64,000 nt of DNA from Taishania sp037189645 (GTDB taxonomy: Bacteria; Bacteroidota; Bacteroidia; Flavobacteriales_D; Crocinitomicaceae), in assembly GCA_037189645.1 (NCBI GenBank), contig JBBCIY010000005.1, positions 589,105 to 653,104 of the forward strand. The letters are read 5' to 3'. The position numbers were made by a program, and so were the translations under genes. Under the pieces are notes generated by a model. It saw only the letters and a program-made list of their open reading frames with translations, was not told the origin of the DNA and did no database searches. This document shows, piece by piece, positions 9,446 through 18,357 of this stretch (position 1 is the first letter of the stretch; each line of letters begins with the position of its first letter).

Positions 9446-9476
9446 GTAAAAAGCCAACCCTGATCGGATTGGCTTT
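9446..9476 (-). terminator. Rho-independent terminator of tRNA-Lys
   Basis: On the minus strand an 11-base-pair stem (AAAGCCAATCC / GGGTTGGCTTT, two G-T-type pairs at most) with a 5-base loop is followed by a T run, just after the tRNA 3' end. Confidence 0.8.
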
Positions 9477-9482
9477 GCTCTG

Positions 9483-9555
9483 TGATCCCGCTGGGGCTCG
9501 AACCCAGGACCCATACATTAAAAGTGTATTGCTCTACCAGCTGAGCTACGGAATC
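9483..9555 (-). tRNA. tRNA-Lys (anticodon TTT)
   Basis: A 73-base cloverleaf: acceptor GATTCCG pairs with CGGGATC, the D arm contains AGCTCAGCTGGTAGAGC, the anticodon loop is CTTTTAA with anticodon TTT, the T arm contains GGTTCGAGCCCC, and the discriminator base is A. CCA is not encoded. Its 3' end points towards the defence island, the usual polarity for islands inserted at tRNA genes. Confidence 0.96.
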
Positions 9556-9577
9556 AAAAACTAAATGAATAGGGGCG

Positions 9578-9607
9578 CAAAGTTAAAGATTTATTTTAAT
9601 CCGGCAA
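9578..9607 (-). promoter_or_regulatory. Promoter of tRNA-Lys
   Basis: A complete Bacteroidota promoter on the minus strand: TTG (9607 to 9605), 19-base spacer, TAACTTTG (9585 to 9578), then 22 bases to the tRNA 5' end. It is one of the best promoters in the window. Confidence 0.75.
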
Positions 9608-9741
9608 CTTTTATGCTGAACTTTTTGATTTTAAAACCGAAGCTAACAATTAGACCTCTTATTTTCAACAAAATAGAAGACAAAAGAAAAGTATTTTTTA
9701 CTGAATGTGCTCATTATGGGTTCCATTTCAGAAATTATTTA

Positions 9742-9749
9742 TAAATTTG
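9742..9749 (+). promoter_or_regulatory. -7 promoter box of tRNA-Cys
   Basis: TAAATTTG fits TAnnTTTG, 41 bases before the tRNA-Cys 5' end, leaving a leader of about 36 bases. No clear -33 TTG. Confidence 0.45.
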
Positions 9750-9790
9750 TCCTCCAAACTTGATTCATACCCCTGTCAGGTTTATAACAT

Positions 9791-9861
9791 GGTCCTGTGG
9801 CCGAGGGGTTAGGCACCGGTCTGCAAAACCGTGCACAGCGGTTCGAATCCGCTCGGGACCT
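9791..9861 (+). tRNA. tRNA-Cys (anticodon GCA)
   Basis: A 71-base cloverleaf: acceptor GGTCCTG pairs with CGGGACC (one G-T pair), anticodon loop CTGCAAA with anticodon GCA, T loop GGTTCGAATCC, and discriminator T, which is the identity base of bacterial tRNA-Cys. Confidence 0.95.
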
Positions 9862-9878
9862 CACACAATAAAAAACGC

Positions 9879-9912
9879 TGCCTCAATGAAAAAGCATTGA
9901 GGCATTTTTTTT
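9879..9912 (+). terminator. Rho-independent terminator of tRNA-Cys
   Basis: A perfect 10-base-pair stem (TGCCTCAATG / CATTGAGGCA) with a 6-base loop is followed by eight T residues. Confidence 0.88.
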
Positions 9913-9947
9913 GCAGTTAACAAACAAAACGATTAGGGAAACGAAAA

Positions 9948-10934
9948 ATGAAAGTATTAGTAACCGGTCCCGATGGAGTTCTTGGAAGTAACCTGGTGCG
10001 AGAATTATTACGCCGGAACTACAATGTAAGCGTATTATTGCTGGACGGTACAACATCTCCGACACTGGAGGGATTGCCGATTACCTCTTTTTACGGCAAC
10101 GTACTGAAACCGGAAAGCCTGGAGCAACCGTTCACAGGCCAGGACATTGTTATTCATTGCGCCGCAGCCACCAATGTTTTCCCGGCAAGAAACGAATTCG
10201 TCAACAGGGTGAATATTGAAGGGAGCAGGAACATTGCAGATGCCTGCCTGAAACACAACATCCGTCGACTGATCTACGTAGGAACGGCAAATTCCTTTTC
10301 TTACGGAACAACGGTCAGTAAACCCGGGATTGAAGGAACTCCCTACGTTTCCGTCAAGTACGGACTGGACTATATGGATTCCAAACGCTATGCACAGGAT
10401 TACATACTGGGAGCTGTAAAGACACAGGGACTGCCTGCCCTGGTCGTTAATCCGACATTTATGATCGGTCCCTACGATTCAAAACCAAGCTCCGGGCAGA
10501 TGATCCTGGCCCTGCACAAAGGAAAGGTACCGTGCTACAGCAGTGGAGGGAAGAATTACATCGCGGTGAAAGACGTCGCTTTCGCAATTGCCAATGCCAT
10601 CGAAAAAGGAAGGATCGGCGAATGCTACATTCTTGGGAATGAAAACCTCACCTACAAGGAAGCCTTTAACAAAATTGCAGTCGCGATCGGTGCCAAACCT
10701 CCGAAATTCAGGTTTTTCGATTCGGTCATCATTTCCTATGGCGCGGTAAGCTCCTTCCTGGGAAAGGCCTTCAGGTATTCGCCTGTACTGACAAAAGAAC
10801 TTGCCAGGATCTCCTGCGACACCCATTTTTATTCAGCCGAAAAGGCAAGAAAGGAGCTGGAACTACCCCAGACTCCGATTGAAACAGCAGCAAAAGAATG
10901 TTTTGAATGGTTTAAAGAAAATGGCTATATCTGA
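9948..10934 (+). CDS. NAD(P)-dependent epimerase/dehydratase-family protein (extended SDR)
   Basis: A 328-residue extended short-chain dehydrogenase resembling dihydroflavonol-4-reductase-like proteins. The Rossmann motif is TGPDGVLGSNL (residues 6-16), a variant of TGxxGxxG; the catalytic pair is Y142 and K146 in YMDSK, and HCAAATN (70-76) matches the second nucleotide-binding motif. The middle (about 180-250) forms the substrate domain. It probably reduces or dehydrates a small carbonyl or sugar substrate; the substrate cannot be read from sequence. It follows the tRNA-Cys terminator by 35 bases; no clear promoter box is seen. The G+C-richer coding style marks the return to chromosomal backbone after the AT-rich island. 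Confidence 0.8.
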   Translation: MKVLVTGPDGVLGSNLVRELLRRNYNVSVLLLDGTTSPTLEGLPITSFYGNVLKPESLEQPFTGQDIVIHCAAATNVFPARNEFVNRVNIEGSRNIADACLKHNIRRLIYVGTANSFSYGTTVSKPGIEGTPYVSVKYGLDYMDSKRYAQDYILGAVKTQGLPALVVNPTFMIGPYDSKPSSGQMILALHKGKVPCYSSGGKNYIAVKDVAFAIANAIEKGRIGECYILGNENLTYKEAFNKIAVAIGAKPPKFRFFDSVIISYGAVSSFLGKAFRYSPVLTKELARISCDTHFYSAEKARKELELPQTPIETAAKECFEWFKENGYI

Positions 10935-11269
10935 CACAGAAAAGCACAAAGTCACTGTAATACGGATCATATAGCCGGATAAATACCTGTCAGGACATAA
11001 GATAATGCGGCCTGTTCATTCCTGTAGCATTCTTCCGCACATAGATCCATCCTCCTCTCCGGAAGAATCCCGGAATACCTGTACTGCAATAAAAACACGG
11101 TAACACAAGGCTTTACGTACCATCTGATCATTTTCCGGGAAGGGTAAAAAGTAATTTAATATGGAATATCCGGCAAAAAACAGTAATTTCGGCATCCTTA
11201 TTCATAGCACAGAGGACGGAAAACATACGTGCAACAGCACCTTTCCACGCTGTCGTAATAGTTTAATAT
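10935..11269. other. Intergenic region, nothing recognised
   Basis: 335 bases between two plus-strand genes. Stop codons break every frame; I see no terminator hairpin, RNA gene or repeat. Confidence 0.5.
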
Positions 11270-12022
11270 ATGTACAACTATTTTGAAATGAACCTGGAAT
11301 GGAAACCTGCCGATATGCAGGTGATCGTCCCCATTCTTTCCGCGCTGGTATTCTTTGTCATTTATTGGTTTACCGCGCAATCGGAAAAAATTAAGGCTTC
11401 GTTCTACAAAAAATACGATTTTGATGTTGCTTCAGCAAATCACATCTTCTTTACGAAATACATCGGGTTCTTCTCCATGGGAGTTGCCCCGGTGATCGTA
11501 TGCCTGTTACTCATCGATGGACTGACACTTTCCGGGCTGGGGCTTGCCTTTTATCCGGAAACAGCTCTTTTCTCCCTGATCTGGACAGCCGGGTTATGCG
11601 CTTTGGTCATTCCGCTGGCTGCTTTCAGCGCCAGAAAGCCCAAAAACCTGGAAAATTACCCGCAGATCCGGGCTAAAAACTGGACACGGTCCATTTATTA
11701 TAAAAACCTGCTGGGATGGGCAGTGTATCTGTTCGGTTACGAGCTGTTATTCCGCGGAGTATTGTTCATACCCCTGATTGAACCGCTCGGGATCTGGCCG
11801 GCAATTGCCATCAATGTAGCGTTCTATTCTGCTACGCACATCCCCAAAGGGCTGGATGAAACCATCGGCGCTATTCCGCTTGGAGCAGTATTGTGTCTAT
11901 TGACCTATGCGTCAGGAACAATCTGGATCGCTGTCATCGTCCACATTGCGATGGCCTGGACAAACAGCTTAACGGCTCTTAAATACCATCCTGACATTCA
12001 TTACACTAAAAATGGGAAATAA
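11270..12022 (+). CDS. CPBP-like intramembrane protease-family protein, catalytic motif incomplete
   Basis: A 250-residue membrane protein with hydrophobic segments near 18-35, 65-90, 98-120, 147-170, 175-190, 203-215 and 218-232. The C-terminal half matches the CPBP (CAAX protease/bacteriocin-processing, Abi) family: YELLFRG (157-163), a histidine at 190 and another at 225. In active members the first motif is EExxxR; here the first glutamate is replaced by Tyr157, leaving E158 and R162, so proteolytic activity is doubtful. ATG at 11288 is an alternative start. Its end overlaps the following SDR gene by 11 bases, so the two are probably co-expressed, perhaps in lipid or isoprenoid chemistry (inference). 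Confidence 0.7.
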   Translation: MYNYFEMNLEWKPADMQVIVPILSALVFFVIYWFTAQSEKIKASFYKKYDFDVASANHIFFTKYIGFFSMGVAPVIVCLLLIDGLTLSGLGLAFYPETALFSLIWTAGLCALVIPLAAFSARKPKNLENYPQIRAKNWTRSIYYKNLLGWAVYLFGYELLFRGVLFIPLIEPLGIWPAIAINVAFYSATHIPKGLDETIGAIPLGAVLCLLTYASGTIWIAVIVHIAMAWTNSLTALKYHPDIHYTKNGK

Positions 12023-12827
12023 ATTCAGGGGAAAAGTAGCTGTCGTTACCGGGTCCAGCAGGGGAATCGGGAAAGCCATCGCGATCGAGCTGGCAAAGAA
12101 CGGGGCCGCCGTTGTTCTAAACGGGAGAAACGAAGAACGTTTGAAGGAAACGGAGGCGATCATCCGTACAATTCACTCCGATGTGGCGTATGTGTGCTGT
12201 GACGTATCCGATCCGAAAGCCGCCGGGAACCTGGTGGAAACAGCTATCCGGAAATTCGGTAAGCTGGACATCCTGGTGAACAATGTAGGAGTTTCCATGA
12301 GGGGAACGGTAGCTGAACTGAACCCGGATGTGTTCAGGAAAGTATTCGAAAGCAATGTTTACGGGACCATCAACCCGACCATCCCCGCCATTCCGCATCT
12401 CCGGAAAACAAAAGGAAGCATTATCTTTATCTCCAGTCTGGCAGGGATCAGGGGGTTACCGGGGCTCTCCGCCTACTGCTCTTCAAAAATGGCCTTGCGT
12501 GCTGTTGCGGAAAGCATCCGGATCGAAGAAAAGAAACATCACATCCATGTCGGGCTGATCCTGGTGGGAATTACGGAAATAGAGCACAATAAGGAAACAA
12601 TCGCGGCAGACGGAAGCCTGAAGATCCTGAAGAACAGGGACAAATCCAAAGTGCAGTCTACTGAACAGGTGGCGAAAGCGACCTTAAAGAATATCAGGAA
12701 ACGGACGTTTATCACAACCCTGACAGGAATCGGGAAACTGAATAAATTCATGCAGGCCCGGTTCCCGATGACGGTAGAAAAAATAATATTAAAAAATCTT
12801 CATAAATTTGAAGAAAAAAGTGAATAA
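12012..12827 (+). CDS. Classical short-chain dehydrogenase/reductase (SDR)
   Basis: A 271-residue classical SDR: cofactor motif TGSSRGIG (13-20), NNVG (90-93), serine pair SS at 141-142, and the catalytic YCSSK with Y155 and K159. The C-terminal third has a basic helical extension (about 205-271) beyond the usual 250-residue fold, similar to SDRs that act on lipid substrates near membranes. The start overlaps the CPBP-like gene by 11 bases. NAD(P)-dependent oxidation or reduction of an alcohol or ketone is expected; the substrate is unknown. Confidence 0.85.
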   Translation: MGNKFRGKVAVVTGSSRGIGKAIAIELAKNGAAVVLNGRNEERLKETEAIIRTIHSDVAYVCCDVSDPKAAGNLVETAIRKFGKLDILVNNVGVSMRGTVAELNPDVFRKVFESNVYGTINPTIPAIPHLRKTKGSIIFISSLAGIRGLPGLSAYCSSKMALRAVAESIRIEEKKHHIHVGLILVGITEIEHNKETIAADGSLKILKNRDKSKVQSTEQVAKATLKNIRKRTFITTLTGIGKLNKFMQARFPMTVEKIILKNLHKFEEKSE

Positions 12828-12885
12828 GCAATTGATAGCTATTTAATTATTAATTGCCGACGCCGGTAAATTGTCAATTACAAGC

Positions 12886-13596
12886 ATGTTAATAGGAAAA
12901 GATTACCCCAAAATAGAATTTGAATTGTTCGGACTGGACCTGGTTGAACCAAATGCGTTTATCGGTGACCTGGCCATCTTCCTGGTTGCCCTTTATTACT
13001 ACCTGAAGATCGGTAAACAACGGTCCAGCAGCGTCAATCCTTTTTTGAAGAACTGGAAGCTGTTTTACCTGTGGTTCGGGATCAGCTTCCTGTGTGGCGG
13101 TTTCGGACACGTCCTGTTCAACTATACAGGGATTCTTGGAAAATCCCCTTCGTGGTTCATCGGGATGCTGGCCCCTTATTTCATAGAACAGGCGACCTTC
13201 TCGATCTATCCCAATGTCAGCAGCAGAAAGTTCTGGAAACAGCTTTCACTGATCAAGCTGGTGCTTTTCATCTTACTGGAGATCATTGTTCTTTCAATTT
13301 TCAACATTGACCACGCTCCTGAGCTGGGATTGATCCTGCCAACCGTATGTTCCACCATCGGGCTGGTGTTCTGTCTCGGAGTTCTCGGCGCGTTCTACCA
13401 GAAACGCATCCATCCTTCCTTTAAATACCTGTGGATCTCGGTTATTATTTTAGCGCTGTCCGTAGTACCCCAGGTCTTTAAGATCAACTTTCACCCCTAC
13501 TTTGACAGGAATGATGTCAGTCATCTATTCCTGATCATCGGGTTGGTTTTGTACTACCAGACAATCAAACGGCACAAAGAGTTCAATAAATTCTAA
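12886..13596 (+). CDS. Seven-helix membrane protein of unknown function
   Basis: A 236-residue polytopic membrane protein with about seven hydrophobic segments. I do not recognise it firmly. Conserved-looking polar residues sit in the membrane: GGFGH in the third helix and HPYFDRNDVSHLF before the last helix, a scatter of H and D that recalls ceramidase-type (CREST) metal-binding hydrolases, but the match is too weak to name. ATG at 12886 is preferred over a TTG at 12871. It follows the SDR gene by 58 bases and may belong to the same operon. It ends 21 bases from the convergent T9SS gene. Confidence 0.6.
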   Translation: MLIGKDYPKIEFELFGLDLVEPNAFIGDLAIFLVALYYYLKIGKQRSSSVNPFLKNWKLFYLWFGISFLCGGFGHVLFNYTGILGKSPSWFIGMLAPYFIEQATFSIYPNVSSRKFWKQLSLIKLVLFILLEIIVLSIFNIDHAPELGLILPTVCSTIGLVFCLGVLGAFYQKRIHPSFKYLWISVIILALSVVPQVFKINFHPYFDRNDVSHLFLIIGLVLYYQTIKRHKEFNKF

Positions 13597-13617
13597 AGCA
13601 ACCTGTACCGCGGTCCA

Positions 13618-14661
13618 TCAGTTAACAACAACCTTCTTAACAAGGACCGACTCCATAAAAACTCCTTTTACAAAATAGGTGCCTCTCTGGAGCTGGGAAA
13701 CAGTATAGATCAATTCATTGTTTTCAAATTGCGGGACCAGGTCGATTGTTTGCCCCAGTGAATTGGAAATCGTTATTTCCGTCTGGCTGATAGCTCTTCC
13801 CCTGACAAAAAACTGGTCTTGTGCCGGGTTCGGATAAACATCCATAAAATCCCTGGCTTCAAAAAATACCGTTTCAATCTGGCTGTAGGAAGACCTGCCG
13901 TCATAATCAGTCTGTTTTAAACGGTAATAGGACCTGCCGTACAGCGGGCTGTAATCCATTGTCTTGTAATGAAAAACCGACGTTGAATTTCCTTGTCCTC
14001 CCTGTACGTGAATGGCTTCAAATTCCAATCCGTCCCTGCTCCGCTCAATGGTAAAATAATCGTTGTTTTTTTCTGTTGCCGTGGACCATGTCAGGTCAAC
14101 AGATTCCAGATGTGCAGTTGCTTTAAATGCCATCAATTCAATGGGCAGGTTATTGACACAACTCGGGCAGGTCCAGTCTCCTCCGGTACTCACGGATGTG
14201 ATCGTATAGGTAATGATCTCATCTGCCCTGTTCGCTCTCCCCGATACACGGATGACCCCGGGGCCGTCAAGTGTATAGTTGTCCGTCAGCGAAGCATTGG
14301 ATGCTCCCTGCTGGAACAGCTTGCTTCCTCCTATTATATCCACTTTTACAACATCACAGGTCTGGCAGTTTCCATCCGCACCGGACGCGCTGCATCCCGG
14401 CCTGTTTGCCATTACTGCCGTAACAGTAAAACGGCAGCCTTCAGGGACCGTAATATCGGCAGACATGTTCTGGTATCCTGCACTACAGTTTCCCGCAGTT
14501 CCCGAACCGCAGTTCGGCCCGCCTAAAGAGCTCAGGTTACACCCGGAAATACACCCGCAACCTGCTCCCGTTACCCCGATCGCTCCTCCCACACATTGGG
14601 AAAAGCTTAACGGTGAGAAAGAAACAATGCCCATCAAGAGTAAATAAGAAATGACTTTCAT
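13618..14661 (-). CDS. Secreted protein with T9SS type A sorting domain
   Basis: A 347-residue exported protein. Residues 1-21 form a signal peptide (MKVISYLLLMGIVSFSPLSF, cleavage near SQC). The N-terminal region is rich in Gly and Cys, with at least ten cysteines in the first 125 residues, suggesting a disulfide-stabilised module. A middle beta domain contains the WSTATEKNNDYFTIERS pattern common in Bacteroidota surface proteins. The last ~75 residues, beginning VYPNPAQDQFFV and ending KKVVVN, are the type A C-terminal signal for type IX secretion, so the protein is exported across the outer membrane and probably attached to the surface. Function unknown. Confidence 0.85.
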   Translation of the reverse strand: MKVISYLLLMGIVSFSPLSFSQCVGGAIGVTGAGCGCISGCNLSSLGGPNCGSGTAGNCSAGYQNMSADITVPEGCRFTVTAVMANRPGCSASGADGNCQTCDVVKVDIIGGSKLFQQGASNASLTDNYTLDGPGVIRVSGRANRADEIITYTITSVSTGGDWTCPSCVNNLPIELMAFKATAHLESVDLTWSTATEKNNDYFTIERSRDGLEFEAIHVQGGQGNSTSVFHYKTMDYSPLYGRSYYRLKQTDYDGRSSYSQIETVFFEARDFMDVYPNPAQDQFFVRGRAISQTEITISNSLGQTIDLVPQFENNELIYTVSQLQRGTYFVKGVFMESVLVKKVVVN

Positions 14662-14700
14662 GCTATGTGATTTTGGATCAATTGATCGTACTACATAGCA
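14661..14700. repeat. Nested inverted repeat at the start of the T9SS gene
   Basis: TGCTATGT (14661-14668) and ACATAGCA (14693-14700) form a perfect 8-base inverted repeat. Inside lies the perfect 12-base palindrome GATCAATTGATC (14676-14687), its centre one base from the outer centre. The repeat begins at the A of the start codon and ends in the promoter box. Confidence 0.6.
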
Positions 14701-14706
14701 AATCTA
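14699..14706 (-). promoter_or_regulatory. -7 promoter box of the T9SS gene
   Basis: TAGATTTG on the minus strand matches TAnnTTTG, 37 bases before the ATG at 14661. The nested inverted repeat fills the space between box and start codon. Confidence 0.55.
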
Positions 14707-14886
14707 AGACCTTGTGCCGTATATAAAAAACCCTCTCCGTGAGCCGGCAGGACAGGAATAAAAAGCACACCTGGCTAAAACGTTTTAGTCGGACTTTACA
14801 ACTTTTCTTTAATAAGCGGGTAATGCTTTTTTAAATAAAAAATAATATGACGGTGCGGGCAAAACGGCCGAAAATCGCATTTACAA

Positions 14887-16622
14887 CTAATATTCGACTT
14901 CCAGTCCGAAGGTATCTTTCAGGGTGTGGAGGTACGGGAATTTTCTTGACATCATCGCGAATTTGTCCTTCCCTGTCAGGAATTTTACTTCCTCCTGCTG
15001 GTTCTCGGTGATCTTTATTTCTATGGTTACCTCGTAGTTCTTGAGTGAATGGCGCAGGAATGAGATCAGCTTCTCTTTATCGGCGTTGATCAGGTCAACC
15101 TGTACCTGGTTATCCACTTCCATCACAAAATGCGTGTCTGAGACCGGCAGAGGATTCCGCTTGATCATTGCGTTGTAGAACGTTTCCCTGCCCTGCTGTT
15201 TCATCTCGTTGGCAAAGCGCCTCCAGCTCATCTTGACATCATCAAAATGAAAGGATTCACGCGGCAGGTCAGCAGACGAGCTCCCCGGATGCTCTCCGTT
15301 TTCCGTTTGGGGATGGAGCATCTTTTTGATCGATAAATTCGTGGAAACAACCCGTTCGCCGGCTTTTTCCAATACTTTCGGTTCCGGTTTTTCGATGATC
15401 TTTTGCGCTACAGATGGTACGGATGGCTTGGTAGCTTTCTCTTTTTCCGGTTGCTGCCCTCTTAACGACTGTCCCGGAAACGGAATGATCTGTACAGGAT
15501 CAGTTAAGCGTTTTTTTTTTCAAGCTCCTGCTTCAGGGAGCACAGCTGCATCAAGGTAAATTCAACCAGCAAACGCTGGTTCTTAGACTGTTTGAATTCC
15601 ACATCCGCCTTGGACAGAACGCCGAGGGCACGAAGAATGGTCGGAGAATCTACTTCCTTCGCCTGCTGAATGTAACGGTTTTCCGCTACCTCCCCTACTT
15701 CCAGCAGATTAGCCGTCCGGACATCTTTACAAACCAGCAGGTCGCGGTAATGGCCGGATAAGCCTACGATAAAATTGTGAGCATCGAACCCTTTCTCCAT
15801 AATTTCATTGAACAGGAGCAGGCAGCTCGGGATATCTTCCTTCTGCGTAAAATCAACGATCCGGAAATAATAATCGTAATCCAGCAGGTTCAGGTTGTCA
15901 ATGACACTCTGATAGGTAATATTGCTTCCCGCGAATGTGACGATCTGGTCGAAAATAGACAATGCGTCCCGAAGGGCTCCGTCTGCTTTCTGAGCGATCT
16001 GGAACAGCGCTTCCGGGTCAGCGGTGATGGATTCTTTTACTGCGATGGAAGCCAGGTGGTCGGCAATGTCTTTTACCTTGATCCGGTTAAAGTCAAAAAT
16101 CTGGCAGCGCGACAAAATAGTCGGGATGATCTTGTGCTTTTCAGTTGTCGCCAGAATGAAGATCGCATGTTTCGGCGGTTCTTCCAGCGTTTTAAGGAAC
16201 GCGTTGAACGCCGCATTTGACAGCATATGGACCTCATCAATGATATACACCTTGTGCGTTCCCAGCTGTGGAGCAATGCGCACCTGGTCGATCAGCGTCC
16301 GGATGTCATCCACCGAGTTGTTGGAAGCAGCATCCAGCTCATATACATTCAGTGAAGCTCCTTCATTGAAGGATTTACACGATTCACATTGGTCACACGC
16401 TTCAATCTCTTCCGTCCGGTTAAAGCAGTTAATGGTCTTTGCAAGGATGCGGGCCGTGGTGGTCTTTCCGACCCCTCTCGAACCACAAAACAAAAACGCC
16501 TGAGCAAGCTGATTGTTCTTTATCGCATTGCGAAGCGTGGAAGTCACAGACTTCTGCCCCACAACCGTATCAAAGGTCTGCGGACGATACTTCCTGGCTG
16601 ATACAATAAATTCTTCACTCAT
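14887..16622 (-). CDS. dnaX: DNA polymerase III subunits gamma and tau, with -1 frameshift in an A10 run
   Basis: Clamp-loader ATPase of the replisome. From ATG at 16622 the first frame gives 372 residues: Walker A GSRGVGKT (47-54), zinc-module cysteines C66, C76, C79, C82, and a DEVH Walker B; it then stops at 15504. The C-terminal tau-like domain (ending LHTLKDTFGLEVEY) lies in the -1 frame down to 14887, and that frame is open back to an A10 run (15511-15520 on the minus strand). Slipping -1 there yields about 578 residues, the usual full length. The short product would be a gamma-like subunit. Programmed slippage is known for dnaX in Escherichia coli (A6G) and Thermus (A9); a homopolymer sequencing error is the alternative. 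An upstream TTG start at 16631 is less likely. Confidence 0.9.
15511..15520 (-). promoter_or_regulatory. A10 slippery run in dnaX
   Basis: Ten A residues on the coding strand, followed in frame 0 by AAC GCT TAA. A -1 slip instead reads AAA CGC TTA and continues into the tau domain. The stop is only two codons past the run, as expected for a recoding site. Confidence 0.65.
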
Positions 16623-16628
16623 TACCCA

Positions 16629-16636
16629 CAAAGATA
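16629..16636 (-). promoter_or_regulatory. -7 promoter box of dnaX
   Basis: TATCTTTG on the minus strand matches TAnnTTTG and ends 6 bases before the ATG at 16622, predicting a leaderless dnaX transcript. Confidence 0.6.
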
Positions 16637-16754
16637 GCAGGAAAAACCGGTTGATAAAAAGATGTTGAAAACTTTCTGCCCGGTAAAAAATTAATTCCTT
16701 CCCCCCCGGAATCAGCCCGGCTTACGTTCCTGTTAGAAACAAAAATAACTTATT

Positions 16755-17711
16755 ATGAAAAAACTAAGATTTTCAACATTGGCACTCGCAGGAATTACGG
16801 CTGTGCTGATGAGCTCGTGTAAAAAAGACAACCCGGTCCCGCTGCCTTCGGGCCCAATCAACTCCGGGAGTGGAATCGCTTCTTTTTTCCAGTCGAATCT
16901 CGAAAATGAGAAACAGACCTTCACAATCAATGCAGACAATACTTCCACGGTCACCGGAAGCAAAGGTACAACGGTTACCTTCTACCCTCATTCATTTGTT
17001 AATCAATCGGGTGCATACGTAAGCGGCAACGTACAGATTGAGCTGATTGAAATCTATAACAAAAAAGACATGATCCTGCTGAATAAGCAGACAATGGGTG
17101 TAACCGGGACCGGGCTGGGGCTTTTGGTTTCCGGAGGAGAATTCAACATTGTAGCGAAGCAAAACGGTCAGAAGTTAAAGCTGGCACCAGGAATGGGGTA
17201 TTCCCTGACTGCACCTGCTCCCAATGGCACAACTCCTGAAATGACGTTATTTTACGGAGATGTGGACGAAGACGGGCAACTGACCTGGACACAGGAGCAG
17301 GGAGATTCTGTTATGATCGACATGGATCAGAATACCTACTATGCTTATTTTGATTCGATCGATTGGGTCAACCTGGATTACTTCATGGGCATGTCCGGGC
17401 CTCAGACAATTATCAACGTACAGCTGCCGGCACAATACACGCTTCAGAACACAAGTGTGTTCATCTCCATAGACGGGTACAACTCCGTTGCGGGAATCTA
17501 TAATTTTCAATCCGGGTTTTTCACAACAGGGCCTTACTACCAATTACCTGTAAATATGAATGTACATTTTGTGATCCTGAACATAGAAGATGACGTAATA
17601 AAAGCCGCCGTCATACCCGCCACCATTACCAATGATCATATAGAAGTGGTTACTGAACTGAATACCGTCACAGAATCCGAATTGTCAACATTGCTGGGTA
17701 ACTTACCATAG
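16755..17711 (+). CDS. Predicted lipoprotein of unknown function
   Basis: A 318-residue protein with a type II signal peptide, lipobox LMSSC with the lipidated cysteine at residue 22, followed by KKDNPVP. The mature part is predicted beta-rich, with Gly/Thr-rich stretches (GVTGTGLGLLVSGGEF) and a calcium-type acidic segment DVDEDGQ. No family is recognised. It lies 13 bases before the ECF sigma-factor frame, so it may be transcribed with that regulatory pair and could be a surface sensor or target; this is inference. Confidence 0.7.
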   Translation: MKKLRFSTLALAGITAVLMSSCKKDNPVPLPSGPINSGSGIASFFQSNLENEKQTFTINADNTSTVTGSKGTTVTFYPHSFVNQSGAYVSGNVQIELIEIYNKKDMILLNKQTMGVTGTGLGLLVSGGEFNIVAKQNGQKLKLAPGMGYSLTAPAPNGTTPEMTLFYGDVDEDGQLTWTQEQGDSVMIDMDQNTYYAYFDSIDWVNLDYFMGMSGPQTIINVQLPAQYTLQNTSVFISIDGYNSVAGIYNFQSGFFTTGPYYQLPVNMNVHFVILNIEDDVIKAAVIPATITNDHIEVVTELNTVTESELSTLLGNLP

Positions 17712-17724
17712 GGAACATACAGGG

Positions 17725-18357
17725 GTGGTTGCCGGTGCGATCAGGCAACCATCTCTTCCTGGTTTACGTTTTCTTGTTTTCAGCCAAAGCTCCGATCAGA
17801 AATTGTTTGAACTAAACGCCGACACTGTAACTGCCATCGTAAAAGGAGACCGGAAAGTCATCCTTGATCTGTATCATTATACATTCCAGGTATTAATGAG
17901 CAGTGCCGTGCGTTATACCAACAACCAGGAAAACCAGATGCAGATCGTTAACAACAGCTTCATGAAGATCGTATCGAATATTGAACGATTTCAACTTGGT
18001 TCCGCTTATTTTTCCTGGGTAAAACAGATCGTAAAACACGAGATAATCGATGACTTCAGGAAAAACAAACAATACAACGAGCTGTTTCAGTTCAACGATG
18101 ATTATAGGAATGATTCATTGACAACGGAGCCGGAAACTGATTCGATCTACGCGGCAGAAGAATTACAGACAATGCTCGACACCTTGCCGCCTGCTACCAA
18201 GGTAGTTTTTAACCTGTATGCCATCGACGGGTATTCAACCAAAGAGATCATGGAAGACCTCCGTATTTCCTATGAAACCGTCAAGTGGCACATCAAAGAA
18301 GCCAGGAAAAGATTGAGGGAACAATTTAATTTGAATCAATTGAAAAGGTGTGAATAA
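17725..18357 (+). CDS. RNA polymerase sigma factor, ECF (sigma-70 family)
   Basis: Region 2 is visible as a helical block ending FSWVKQIVKHEIIDDFRKNK, and region 4 as LPPATKVVFNLYAIDGYSTK followed by the YETVKWHIKEARKRLRE helix-turn-helix. These match extracytoplasmic-function sigma factors. The start is uncertain: the frame opens with GTG at 17725, but its first ~25 residues look non-homologous, and TTG at 17803 (LFELNADTV) is a better start; there is no ATG before region 2. The last codons overlap the next gene by 8 bases, so the two proteins are probably made in step, the arrangement of a sigma factor with its controlling membrane protein. Confidence 0.85.
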   Translation: MVAGAIRQPSLPGLRFLVFSQSSDQKLFELNADTVTAIVKGDRKVILDLYHYTFQVLMSSAVRYTNNQENQMQIVNNSFMKIVSNIERFQLGSAYFSWVKQIVKHEIIDDFRKNKQYNELFQFNDDYRNDSLTTEPETDSIYAAEELQTMLDTLPPATKVVFNLYAIDGYSTKEIMEDLRISYETVKWHIKEARKRLREQFNLNQLKRCE

